DNA from: an uncultured Porphyromonadaceae bacterium
Lineage (GTDB): Bacteria; Bacteroidota; Bacteroidia; Bacteroidales; Muribaculaceae
NCBI GenBank assembly: GCA_900549445.1
Contig: UROS01000070.1
Coordinates: 1-11,273, forward strand
Reading direction: 5' to 3'
DNA length: 11,273 bases
The notes below the pieces were generated by a model, which was not told the DNA's origin, did not search any database, and saw only the letters and a program-made list of their open reading frames with translations. Position numbers and translations under genes: made by a program. Numbering within the stretch: position 1 is the stretch's first letter; each line of letters begins with the position of its first letter. This document shows positions 1 through 6,897 of the stretch, piece after piece.

Positions 1-42
1 CCTCTCTATTCGTCGGCAGCGTCAGATGTGTATAAGAGACAG
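1..42 (+). other. Residual Illumina Nextera adapter (i5 index plus transposase end)
   Basis: This is not genomic sequence. Bases 24-42 are the 19-base Tn5 mosaic end (AGATGTGTATAAGAGACAG), and 10-23 (TCGTCGGCAGCGTC) complete the standard Nextera read-1 transposase adapter. Bases 2-9 read CTCTCTAT, which I recognise as the S502/N502 i5 index, and base 1 would be the last C of the flow-cell arm. The genomic reading frame of the minus-strand reductase runs cleanly up to base 43 and is then broken by the adapter, which puts the junction at 42/43. An open reading frame starting inside the adapter (product beginning MCIRDRS, 26-511) is an artefact. Confidence 0.98.
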
Positions 43-973
43 GTCGGCAACTGTCGTAGGGACAGAGCGGAATTTCACCGCACGGGTTTGTGGAAATGGT
101 GCGGAAACCGAGATCTGCGTAGCAGTCCGGCACCGATTCGCGGGTGATGGTGTCCCAGAAAAGAACCCCGGGTTCTGCCGACTTCCATGCGTTGAACACT
201 ATTTTGTTCCAAAGGGCGGTGGCATCTGTGTCGCGCACAATTGTGGGGTTGTCGGAATCCACGGGATACTGCCTGCGGTAATTGGTGCCGTTTACTGCTG
301 CATTCATGAAATCGTCGTCAATGCGTACCGACACGTTGGCGCCCGTAATTTTGCCTTGCTCGAGTTTGGCGTCGATAAAAGCCTCGGAATCAGGATGCTT
401 TATCGATACGGTGAGCATCAGCGCTCCGCGACGGCCATCCTGGGCAACCTCGCGCGTGGAATTGGAGTAGCGCTCCATGAAGGGAACGAGGCCGGTAGAG
501 GTGAGAGCTGAGTTTTTTACAGGAGTACCCTTTGGGCGGATGTGGCTGAGATCGTGACCGACGCCGCCGCGTCGCTTCATGAGCTGTACCTGCTCTTCGT
601 CGATTTTTATAATGCCGCCGTAAGAGTCGGGATCTTCGTCGAGGCCTATCACGAAGCAGTTGCTGAGCGAGCCTACCTGATAATTGTTTCCGATTCCAGC
701 CATCGGGCTTCCCTGAGGAACGATGTAGCGGAAATGGTCGAGCAGTCCGAATATCTCGTCCTCGCTCATCGGGTTGGGGTAGAGGTTCTCAATCCGGACT
801 ATCTCGCGCGCTATGCGGCGGTGCATGTCGGCGGGTGTCTTCTCATAGATGTTTCCGAAAGAGTCCTTCAGGGCATATTTGCTAACCCAGACTCTCGCCG
901 CGAGTTCATCGCCGTCGAAATATTTAAGTGAGGCGTCGTAGGCCTCATCGTAAGTGTAGGTGGTCTCAGCCAT
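43..973 (-). CDS. nrdJ: Class II (adenosylcobalamin-dependent) ribonucleotide reductase, N-terminal 310 residues, truncated by contig end
   Basis: The enzyme reduces ribonucleotides to deoxyribonucleotides in the cytoplasm. Class II forms make their thiyl radical with adenosylcobalamin and need neither oxygen nor a separate radical subunit. The ATG at 973-971 begins MAETTYTYDEAYDAS. Visible landmarks are GSLSNCFVIG with Cys106, which aligns with one of the redox-active cysteines; the glycine-rich RRGGVGHDLSHIRPKG at about 135-149; and STNPCGEIPL at 294-303. In the last of these, Asn296, Cys298 and Glu300 correspond to the catalytic Asn, thiyl-radical Cys and Glu of the family. The NPCGEIPL form is typical of class II rather than class I (which has a SNLCxEI-type motif). 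The frame stays open to base 44, ending DSCR, where an L would be expected next. More than half of the protein (family about 800 residues or longer), including the C-terminal redox cysteines, is missing because the contig ends. It is divergent from dnaE-trxA, and thioredoxin is a common reductant of this enzyme. Confidence 0.93.
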
Positions 974-1009
974 GGTTATTTAATGATATTAGTTGTCAAC
1001 GTACGTGTA

Positions 1010-1060
1010 CAAAATGCCGAAAGACCTGCCCGTTCTGACGGTCGGTCGCCCGACATTTTG
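1010..1060 (-). promoter_or_regulatory. Structured GC-rich leader element in the nrdJ 5' untranslated region
   Basis: Read on the minus strand, an 11-base arm (1060-1050, CAAAAUGUCGG) can pair with UCGGCAUUUUG (1020-1010), using nine Watson-Crick and two G-U pairs. Inside it, CCGU-caga-ACGG can form a small hairpin. Alternatively GUCGG (1054-1050) can pair with CCGAC (1045-1041) over a 4-base loop, using bases that the long stem also needs, so the two folds exclude each other. The block lies 37 bases upstream of the start codon and stands out as GC-rich in an AT-rich intergenic region. That this is a regulatory RNA is inference. It does not match the cobalamin riboswitch core that I know. Confidence 0.4.
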
Positions 1061-1114
1061 ATTATTTCCGAGGACTTGGGATTTGAAAAGATTAGCGCCT
1101 CGATTATCACGCCG

Positions 1115-1146
1115 CAAAGTTCAGAATAATAATTATTATCGCCAAA
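1115..1146 (-). promoter_or_regulatory. Candidate Bacteroidota-type promoter of nrdJ
   Basis: On the minus strand, TTTG (1146-1143) is followed after 20 bases by GAACTTTG (1122-1115). The Bacteroidota consensus is TTTG, 19-21 bases, TAnnTTTG, so only the first base of the -7 box deviates. Transcription would begin near 1108, giving a leader of about 135 bases that contains the structured element at 1010-1060. Position, spacing and orientation fit nrdJ. Confidence 0.5.
1126..1141 (-). promoter_or_regulatory. AT-rich palindrome in the nrdJ promoter spacer, Fur-box-like
   Basis: Bases 1126-1139 form the perfect 14-base palindrome ATAATAATTATTAT, lying between the -33 and -7 boxes of the candidate nrdJ promoter. 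Read on the minus strand from 1141 to 1127, the sequence CGATAATAATTATTA matches the classical 7-1-7 Fur consensus TGATAATnATTATCA at 12 of 14 defined positions. A repressor bound here would block the promoter. AT-rich chance matches are common in such regions, and Fur sites in Bacteroidota are poorly defined, so the regulator is unproven. Confidence 0.35.
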
Positions 1147-1406
1147 TTTGAAACATCAAAAATCTCCGAATGTTGAAAAGTTTTCCATTGTTAACAAAAG
1201 TTTATCTGATTATCAGCGCATTACGATTTTGGTTATGAACAATTGTTTCCCAAAACGTAAAGTCTGCCAGATTCTGAAAGTCGCATAACCGGCAGATTCG
1301 TTCCCCGGATGATGTTGCTTTTTGCGTTTGAAAAATGCAAAGTAAGTAGCTGTCAGGCAGTTCGCGTTTTCAGGCTGATTTTTTTCATTTCACGGCATGT
1401 TATCTC
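1147..1406. other. Intergenic region between the divergent nrdJ and dnaE promoters
   Basis: No convincing gene or RNA is visible in this 260-base stretch. It is AT-rich. The only structures I see are a possible hairpin with arms TCTGCC (1263-1268) and GGCAGA (1291-1296) over a 22-base loop, the short dyad CTGAT-t-ATCAG (1206-1216), and two direct copies of TCAGGC near 1353 and 1370. None has a recognisable function. It may simply be spacer, or hold binding sites for regulators of either promoter. Confidence 0.5.
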
Positions 1407-1437
1407 TTTGCAGAGTGGCGGAAAAATTGTAATTTTG
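1407..1437 (+). promoter_or_regulatory. Promoter of the dnaE-trxA operon
   Basis: TTTG at 1407-1410 is followed after 19 bases by TAATTTTG at 1430-1437, an exact fit to the Bacteroidota consensus (TTTG, 19-21 bases, TAnnTTTG). The start of transcription would fall near 1444, leaving an AT-rich leader of about 48 bases. There is no Shine-Dalgarno site before the dnaE ATG, only an A/T-rich stretch (AACATAAATAATAATT), as is usual in this phylum. Confidence 0.7.
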
Positions 1438-1491
1438 GCGAACGGAATCCCTTTCTTTTATCATGATTCTGTCTTAACATAAATAATAATT

Positions 1492-4400
1492 ATGCACCCG
1501 TTCGTCCACCTTCACGTCCACAGTCAGTATTCGCTGCTCGACGGTCAGGCTACCGTTTCCGGTCTTATCGACAAGGCCATTGCCGACGGTATGCCCGGAA
1601 TAGCTTTGACTGACCATGGAAATATGTTCGGCATAAAGGAAATGTTCAATTATATGAACAAGCTCGGCGGAAAGACCCGCGACAAAATCAAGGATGCGAA
1701 AGCACGTCTTGCCGAAGCCTCGCCGGAGGATGCCCCTGCCATCGAGGCTGAAATCGCCAAGCTGGAGAAGAAGCTCGCCTTCAAACCGATTTTCGGATGT
1801 GAGATGTATGTGGCGCTCAAGTCGCTCCACGAGCAGGTTGACAAGCGCGACACCGGCCGCCACCTTATTGTGCTGGCAAAGAATCTCAAAGGATACAAAA
1901 ACCTTATTAAGATAGTGTCGCAGGGATTCACCGAGGGATTTTATTCTCATCCCCGCACCGACAAATACGAACTCGCAGCCCATCGCGAAGGTCTGATTGT
2001 GGCCTCTGCCTGCCTGGGAGGAGAGATACCGCGTCTGATTCAGCAGGGGAGTCTCGAAGAGGCCGAACGACAGGTGCTATGGTTTAAGGAAACTTTCGGC
2101 GACGATTATTACATAGAAATCCAGCGCCATGCCACAAACGCTCCCGGCGGCAACCGCGAAGTATACGAGATTCAGCAGAAGGTTAATCCGGTACTGATTG
2201 AGTTAGCACGCAAACATAATATTAAAATAATTGCGACAAACGACGTCCATTTCATAAACGAGGAGGATGCCGAGGCTCACGACCGCCTGATTTGTATTTC
2301 GACAAACAACTATCTCAACGATCCCGACCGTATGCGCTACACCAAGCAGGAGTGGTTGAAATCTACGGCGGAAATGAACGAGATTTTTTCCGACATTCCA
2401 GAAAGTCTCGACAATACCCTTGAGATACTCAACAAAGTCGAGACATACTCCATCGACCACCCGCCGATTATGCCGTTTTTCGAGATTCCGGCTGAATTCG
2501 GAACCGAAGAGGAATACCGACAGCGGATTACACCCAAGGATCTGTTCGACGAATTTACCCGGGACGAAAACGGTAACGTGGTTCTTGATCAGGAGGCCGC
2601 GGAAAAGAAAATAGCAAAACTCGGCGGATATGACAAGCTGTACCGCATAAAGTTCGAGGCCGACTATCTCGCCAAGCTGGCGTATGAAGGGGCTGAGAAG
2701 CGCTACGGCTCGCCGCTGACGCCCGAACTTGCGGAGCGAATTAAGTTCGAGCTCCACATCATGAAAACCATGGGCTTCCCCGGCTACTTCCTGATAGTTC
2801 AGGACTTTATCAATGCCGGCAGAAACCAGCTCGGAGTGAGCGTAGGTCCCGGCCGTGGTTCTGCGGCGGGCAGTGTGGTTGCCTATTGCCTCGGCATTAC
2901 GCAGGTCGACCCTATAAAATACGACCTCCTTTTCGAACGCTTCCTGAACCCCGACCGAATCTCGCTTCCCGATATCGACGTGGACTTCGACGACGACGGC
3001 CGAGCCGACGTTTTGCGCTACGTAACCGAAAAATACGGTGAGGACAAAGTGGCCCACATCATTACGTTCGGTACCATGGCCGCCAAATCGGCCATCAAGG
3101 ACGTGGCGCGCATTGAGCAGCTTCCGCTCGACGAAAGCAACCGTCTGGCAAAACTCGTGCCCGACCGCATGCCCGAAGGCCCCGACGGCAAAACGCTGAA
3201 AACCACCCTTGAAAACTGCTATCGTTTCGTTCCGGAGTTCCAGACTGAGCTTAACAGCCGCAATCCGCTCATTACGGAAACGCTCGAGTATGCCCGCCGG
3301 CTTGAGGGCAATGTCAGAAACACCGGTGTCCATGCCTGCGGTGTGATTATTTGCCGCGACCCGATCACAGACTGGGTGCCCGTGTCGACCGCTGTCGACA
3401 AGAATACCGACACAAAGGAGAAAACAAAGCTCATTGTCACGCAGTACGAAGGCTCGATCATAGAGGACACCGGACTGATAAAGATGGACTTCCTCGGTCT
3501 GAAAACTCTATCGATAATAAAGGAGGCGCTTGCAAATATAAAGAACACGAAAGGCATCGATATCGACATAGAGAAAATAGATATCACCGACCCCAAAACA
3601 TATAAGCTGTATTGCGAAGGACGTACAACTGGAACCTTCCAGTTCGAGTCTGCCGGCATGCAGAAATATCTCCGCGAGCTCCAGCCGTCCACGTTCGAGG
3701 ATCTGATAGCCATGAATGCCCTCTACCGCCCCGGGCCTATGGACTATATTCCCGATTTCATTGCTCGAAAACACGGAAAGTCACCTATCGTCTACGATAT
3801 TCCCGTGATGGAGAAATATCTCAAGGACACCTATGGTGTGACCGTCTATCAGGAGCAGGTCATGCTCCTGTCGCGACTCCTCGCCAACTTTACGAGAGGT
3901 CAGAGCGACACACTCCGAAAGGCCATGGGCAAGAAACTCATCGCAAAGATGAACGAGCTCGAGGCTCTTTTCCTGGAAGGCGGTCAGAAAAACGGCCACG
4001 ACCCAAAAGTGCTTGCCAAAATATGGGCTGACTGGAAGAAATTCGCGTCGTATGCCTTCAACAAGAGTCATGCCACCTGCTACAGCTGGGTGGCTTTCCA
4101 GACCGCATGGCTGAAAGCAAATTATCCTGCCGAATATATGGCTGCGGTGCTTTCGAGAAACCGCAACAATATCACCAAGATGACCGCTTTCATGGATGAG
4201 TGCAAGAAGATGCATATTCCGGTGAAAGGTCCCGACGTAAACGAATCGTATTCCGATTTCGGTGTCGACTCCCACGGCAACATCCGTTTCGGGCTCGCCG
4301 CAATAAAAGGAGTGGGAGAGAATGTGGTGAAAGCAATTATAGATGAACGCAAGGCCAATGGAACGTACGAATCTATCTACGATTTCATCGAACGAGTACC

Positions 4401-5292
4401 CTCGGCGGCCATCAACCGCAGGGTTTTCGAATCGCTCGCAATTGCCGGTGCGTTCGACTGTTTCAGCGAGATAAAGCGCGAGGACTTTTTTGCGGAAAAC
4501 AATCGCGGCGAGGTGTTCTCGGAAACACTTGTGCGCTACGGTCAGGCATTTCAGGCCGACAAACAGAAATCCGCAGCCTCACTCTTCGGCGACGACATCG
4601 ACATGCAGTCGGCTGGCCGTCCGGAAATTATACCGGCGCCCGAGTGGGTCGACGCAGTCAAACTCGAAAAGGAGCGCGAACTTGTAGGAATGTATCTTTC
4701 CGCTCACCCACTCGACCCCTATTTCATGGAACTGAACTACGGATGCTCCTGCACCATCAAGGGCTACGAGGAATTTACACCCGTCGAGGGGGGTGAAATC
4801 ACTTTCGGTGGAATGGTGGTCGAATTCCTGAGCCGTCCGTCGAAAAAGGGAGGACAGTTCGGCATCCTGAAGATGGAGGACTATACCGGCAGCACTGAAT
4901 TGCGTCTGTTCGGCCAGAAATATATCGACTTCCACAACTATGGAGTGCCCGGCACTCCGATTCTCGTCACCGGTATGTATCAGCGGCGATTCGCAAATTC
5001 CGAGGTTCGTTTCGAAATTACCAACATACGCCTGCTGAATGAGGTCAAGGGCAAACTTATACGCAACATCACCATCGACCTGCCCAAAGACAAGATTTCG
5101 CTTCATATCCACGATCTTCTCAGCGATATGGTCAACAGCGAGACCACCGACCGCGGTGAACTGGCGTTCAGAGTTTTCGATCCCTCCATAAACCGCACTC
5201 TGAAACTCCGTTCAGGTGTGCGGATACCTATAAACCGTGCGCTCGTAGAAGCGCTCAATGATGAAGAAATCCAATTTAATATAAACGATTAA
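1492..5292 (+). CDS. dnaE: DNA polymerase III subunit alpha (replicative polymerase)
   Basis: This is the catalytic subunit of the chromosomal replicase (1266 residues; E. coli 1160). The N-terminal PHP domain starts with HLHVHSQYSLLDG. The nine positions that bind metal in active PHP domains all appear filled: His8, His10, Asp17, His42, Glu104, His124, Cys174, Asp251 and His253. A charged, probably helical insertion (about residues 60-97) interrupts the PHP domain. The palm carries GPGRGSAAGS (after about residue 450) and the catalytic aspartates in PDIDVDF (Asp496, Asp498) and KMDFLGLKT (Asp666). A helix-hairpin-helix follows at FGLAAIKGVGENV (933-945), and an OB-fold at about 1100-1180 (GGMVVEFLSRPSKKGGQFG onward). 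KSAASLFGDD (1026-1035) resembles a C-terminal beta-clamp-binding peptide. The start is the only ATG placed just before the PHP motif, 55 bases after the promoter -7 box. It is cotranscribed with trxA. Confidence 0.98.
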   Translation: MHPFVHLHVHSQYSLLDGQATVSGLIDKAIADGMPGIALTDHGNMFGIKEMFNYMNKLGGKTRDKIKDAKARLAEASPEDAPAIEAEIAKLEKKLAFKPIFGCEMYVALKSLHEQVDKRDTGRHLIVLAKNLKGYKNLIKIVSQGFTEGFYSHPRTDKYELAAHREGLIVASACLGGEIPRLIQQGSLEEAERQVLWFKETFGDDYYIEIQRHATNAPGGNREVYEIQQKVNPVLIELARKHNIKIIATNDVHFINEEDAEAHDRLICISTNNYLNDPDRMRYTKQEWLKSTAEMNEIFSDIPESLDNTLEILNKVETYSIDHPPIMPFFEIPAEFGTEEEYRQRITPKDLFDEFTRDENGNVVLDQEAAEKKIAKLGGYDKLYRIKFEADYLAKLAYEGAEKRYGSPLTPELAERIKFELHIMKTMGFPGYFLIVQDFINAGRNQLGVSVGPGRGSAAGSVVAYCLGITQVDPIKYDLLFERFLNPDRISLPDIDVDFDDDGRADVLRYVTEKYGEDKVAHIITFGTMAAKSAIKDVARIEQLPLDESNRLAKLVPDRMPEGPDGKTLKTTLENCYRFVPEFQTELNSRNPLITETLEYARRLEGNVRNTGVHACGVIICRDPITDWVPVSTAVDKNTDTKEKTKLIVTQYEGSIIEDTGLIKMDFLGLKTLSIIKEALANIKNTKGIDIDIEKIDITDPKTYKLYCEGRTTGTFQFESAGMQKYLRELQPSTFEDLIAMNALYRPGPMDYIPDFIARKHGKSPIVYDIPVMEKYLKDTYGVTVYQEQVMLLSRLLANFTRGQSDTLRKAMGKKLIAKMNELEALFLEGGQKNGHDPKVLAKIWADWKKFASYAFNKSHATCYSWVAFQTAWLKANYPAEYMAAVLSRNRNNITKMTAFMDECKKMHIPVKGPDVNESYSDFGVDSHGNIRFGLAAIKGVGENVVKAIIDERKANGTYESIYDFIERVPSAAINRRVFESLAIAGAFDCFSEIKREDFFAENNRGEVFSETLVRYGQAFQADKQKSAASLFGDDIDMQSAGRPEIIPAPEWVDAVKLEKERELVGMYLSAHPLDPYFMELNYGCSCTIKGYEEFTPVEGGEITFGGMVVEFLSRPSKKGGQFGILKMEDYTGSTELRLFGQKYIDFHNYGVPGTPILVTGMYQRRFANSEVRFEITNIRLLNEVKGKLIRNITIDLPKDKISLHIHDLLSDMVNSETTDRGELAFRVFDPSINRTLKLRSGVRIPINRALVEALNDEEIQFNIND

Positions 5293-5305
5293 CCCTGACT
5301 AAAAA

Positions 5306-5632
5306 ATGGCATTCAAATTTACAGATCAGAATGTTGAGGAGCTGATTGCAAGCGGTCAGCCTGTAGTTATTGATTTCTGGGCTACCTGGTGCGGCCCGTG
5401 TATGCGCATGTCGCCTGTCGTCGACGAACTCGCCGAGGAATATGAGGGCAAAGTCCTCATCGGGAAATACAACATCGAGGAGGAATCCGATTTCTCCACC
5501 GTCAACCGCATCATGTCTATCCCCACAATCCTGTTCTTCAAGAACGGCGTTGCCCAGCCTGATCTCCGTCTGGCCGGTTCTCAGCCCAAAGCCACTCTGA
5601 AAGAACGCATCGAGAAGCTTCTTGCGCTCTGA
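5306..5632 (+). CDS. trxA: Thioredoxin
   Basis: This is a small cytoplasmic disulfide reductase of 108 residues, the normal size for the family. The active site WCGPC sits at 28-32 in FWATWCGPC, the buried acid is Asp23, and the cis-proline is Pro73 in SIPT, followed by the usual LFFKNG. There is no signal peptide, so it is a cytoplasmic thioredoxin rather than an envelope one. It starts 13 bases after the dnaE stop, behind an A-rich leader (CTAAAAAATG), and ends just before a strong terminator, so it is the second gene of a dnaE-trxA operon. It can donate electrons to ribonucleotide reductase, whose class II gene lies divergently upstream of dnaE. That functional pairing is inference. Confidence 0.96.
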   Translation: MAFKFTDQNVEELIASGQPVVIDFWATWCGPCMRMSPVVDELAEEYEGKVLIGKYNIEEESDFSTVNRIMSIPTILFFKNGVAQPDLRLAGSQPKATLKERIEKLLAL

Positions 5633-5649
5633 TTTCTTAAAAAATCTCA

Positions 5650-5686
5650 GCAGGCTGCCGTCAAAATCGCTTTGCCGGCAGCCTGC
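5650..5686. terminator. Bidirectional intrinsic terminator between trxA and the GntR gene
   Basis: The arms GCAGGCTGCCG (5650-5660) and CGGCAGCCTGC (5676-5686) are a perfect 11-base inverted repeat. After one mismatch the stem continues with CAAA/TTTG (5662-5665, 5671-5674), leaving a 5-base loop. On the plus strand it is followed by ATTTTATATA, and on the minus strand by a run of six T (from the A tract at 5639-5644). It therefore fits termination of both convergent transcripts. Confidence 0.88.
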
Positions 5687-5714
5687 ATTTTATATAAGTC
5701 TAAGAATTGATGCT

Positions 5715-6077
5715 TTATCGGGAATTCCGTCGGCGATACTCCTCAACCACCTCGTCGATAGAGATGTTCAGAAGTTTCATGTCGTGAAACATGCCTGCCA
5801 CCGTTGTCTCGAAGAACTCTTTTCTACGGGCTTCCGCCACGAGGCTGAATGCGTCGCCGCTGAGAAAAAATCCGAGTCCGCGTCTGGAATAGATGATATT
5901 GTCCGCCTCCAGACTCTCGAATGCGTTCATGACCGTACGGGAGTTGACAGCGAGTTCCACCGACAGCTCCCTGACCGAGGGAATCCGCTCGCCGGGCTTC
6001 CACTGTCCGGTGAGTATGAGATTGAAGCAGAAGTCGATTATCTGCCTGTAGATCGGTTTGTTGCTGTTGAAATCCAC
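5715..6077 (-). CDS. Short GntR-family transcriptional regulator, YtrA-like
   Basis: This is a DNA-binding regulator of 120 residues. The first about 75 residues form a complete GntR winged helix-turn-helix: KPIYRQIIDF, GERIPSVRELSVELAVNSRTVMNAF (recognition helix), then LEADNIIYSRRGLGFF (wing). Only about 45 mostly helical residues follow, so there is no sugar- or fatty-acid-binding C-terminal domain. This short form is the YtrA subfamily, whose members usually control an adjacent ABC transporter. The start is GTG (6077-6075), giving VDFNSNKP read as fMDFNSNKP; it lies 3 bases after the permease stop. It is the last gene of the TraB-ABC-permease operon, whereas YtrA-like regulators commonly sit first. 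Its likely target is the dyad overlapping the operon promoter (8656-8686), by inference. The effector is unknown. Confidence 0.9.
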   Translation of the reverse strand: MDFNSNKPIYRQIIDFCFNLILTGQWKPGERIPSVRELSVELAVNSRTVMNAFESLEADNIIYSRRGLGFFLSGDAFSLVAEARRKEFFETTVAGMFHDMKLLNISIDEVVEEYRRRNSR

Positions 6078-6080
6078 TGT

Positions 6081-6896
6081 TTAAGCCTGTAAGTTCTTTA
6101 TTTTGTGCCAGATTATAGGAATGAGGATTGCAGAACCCACAACCGATACGATTCCCATTATCTGGATATAATTGTAAATTTCTGTCACTATGTAGTCGGT
6201 CACTTCAGATTCCACAATTTCGTGTTTTGCTGTCTGAACGCCCAGAATTATTCCTTTTACAAACGAGGGAATCTGATAAACGCCGATGCCTATGAGGAGT
6301 GCGTAGAGCGTGCGGTTGCGTTTAAGTGTCAGCACTGCAAGAAGGGTGGCACAGCATGGCAGAATATACAGGATGGTGCTGAACAGGTGTACTATCGGAT
6401 TAGACAGAACATTATCGTTTACCGGTATTTCGTTGAGAATATCGGGGAAGAATTTCAGATTATGGTCGTAAAGCCATGCAATGCTGAAAACGAGAGATAC
6501 CGACAGATAGATAACTACGGGAACGACAACCAGCCCCCAGAGCAGCATCATTGCGGCCTTCTCGTCGCTGCGTGCGGGCAGCATAAGAAAAAGCCCTTTG
6601 TCGTTTTTGAGCGAGAATACGAGCGGGCTGAGGATAAACAGCCCGGAAAGAACCATTTCGAGTATCCAGTAGGTAAGGGAAAGTATACCGAAATGAAGTG
6701 TCTTGAATTCGGCGTTGGAGAGGGCTATCTGGTTGATGCTGCATAGCAATCCTACCGCCACGCAAAGCCATAAGTAGGATTTAAGCGTCTTACGGTAGTA
6801 GCCCGCGGTCATCACCACGCGGCGCCAGGAGAAACGGTCGCCGCCGGGTGCCTGACTGTCGGCGTTATATGTATTTGTCGATTCTGAGGTTTCCAT
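6081..6896 (-). CDS. ABC transporter membrane (permease) subunit, ABC-2-like
   Basis: This is an integral inner-membrane protein of 271 residues with six hydrophobic segments at roughly 41-60, 70-94, 114-143, 168-191, 196-219 and 241-263. The 40-residue N-terminus is polar. The stretch FLMLPARSDEKAAMMLL (103-119) resembles the LPAS-x-x-EK motif found in many Bacteroidota membrane proteins paired with GntR-linked ATPases. I recognise no other family signature. It starts one base after the stop of the ATPase gene and ends 3 bases before the GntR gene, so it is very probably the membrane partner of that ATPase. The substrate cannot be read from the sequence. YtrA-linked systems elsewhere are tied to cell-envelope stress or antibiotic response, which is only a hint. 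Confidence 0.8.
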   Translation of the reverse strand: METSESTNTYNADSQAPGGDRFSWRRVVMTAGYYRKTLKSYLWLCVAVGLLCSINQIALSNAEFKTLHFGILSLTYWILEMVLSGLFILSPLVFSLKNDKGLFLMLPARSDEKAAMMLLWGLVVVPVVIYLSVSLVFSIAWLYDHNLKFFPDILNEIPVNDNVLSNPIVHLFSTILYILPCCATLLAVLTLKRNRTLYALLIGIGVYQIPSFVKGIILGVQTAKHEIVESEVTDYIVTEIYNYIQIMGIVSVVGSAILIPIIWHKIKNLQA

Positions 6897-6897
6897 T

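Noticed and set aside
26..511. Plus-strand open frame of 161 codons at the left end
   Set aside because: Its start lies in the Nextera adapter, and the rest is antisense to the clearly conserved reductase frame.
1263..1296. Hairpin TCTGCC/GGCAGA as a small RNA or terminator
   Set aside because: Six base pairs over a 22-base loop, with no promoter or T run nearby, is too weak to call.
974..1300. Cobalamin riboswitch upstream of the B12-dependent nrdJ
   Set aside because: I looked on the minus strand for the conserved core (B12 box and the CCCGCnACTGT-like segment) and did not find it.
2203..3333. Long minus-strand open frame (376 codons) inside dnaE
   Set aside because: It is antisense to conserved polymerase motifs, has no recognisable domain, and arises from the codon bias of the real gene. 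The other frames inside dnaE, feoAB and the ABC operon are rejected for the same reason.
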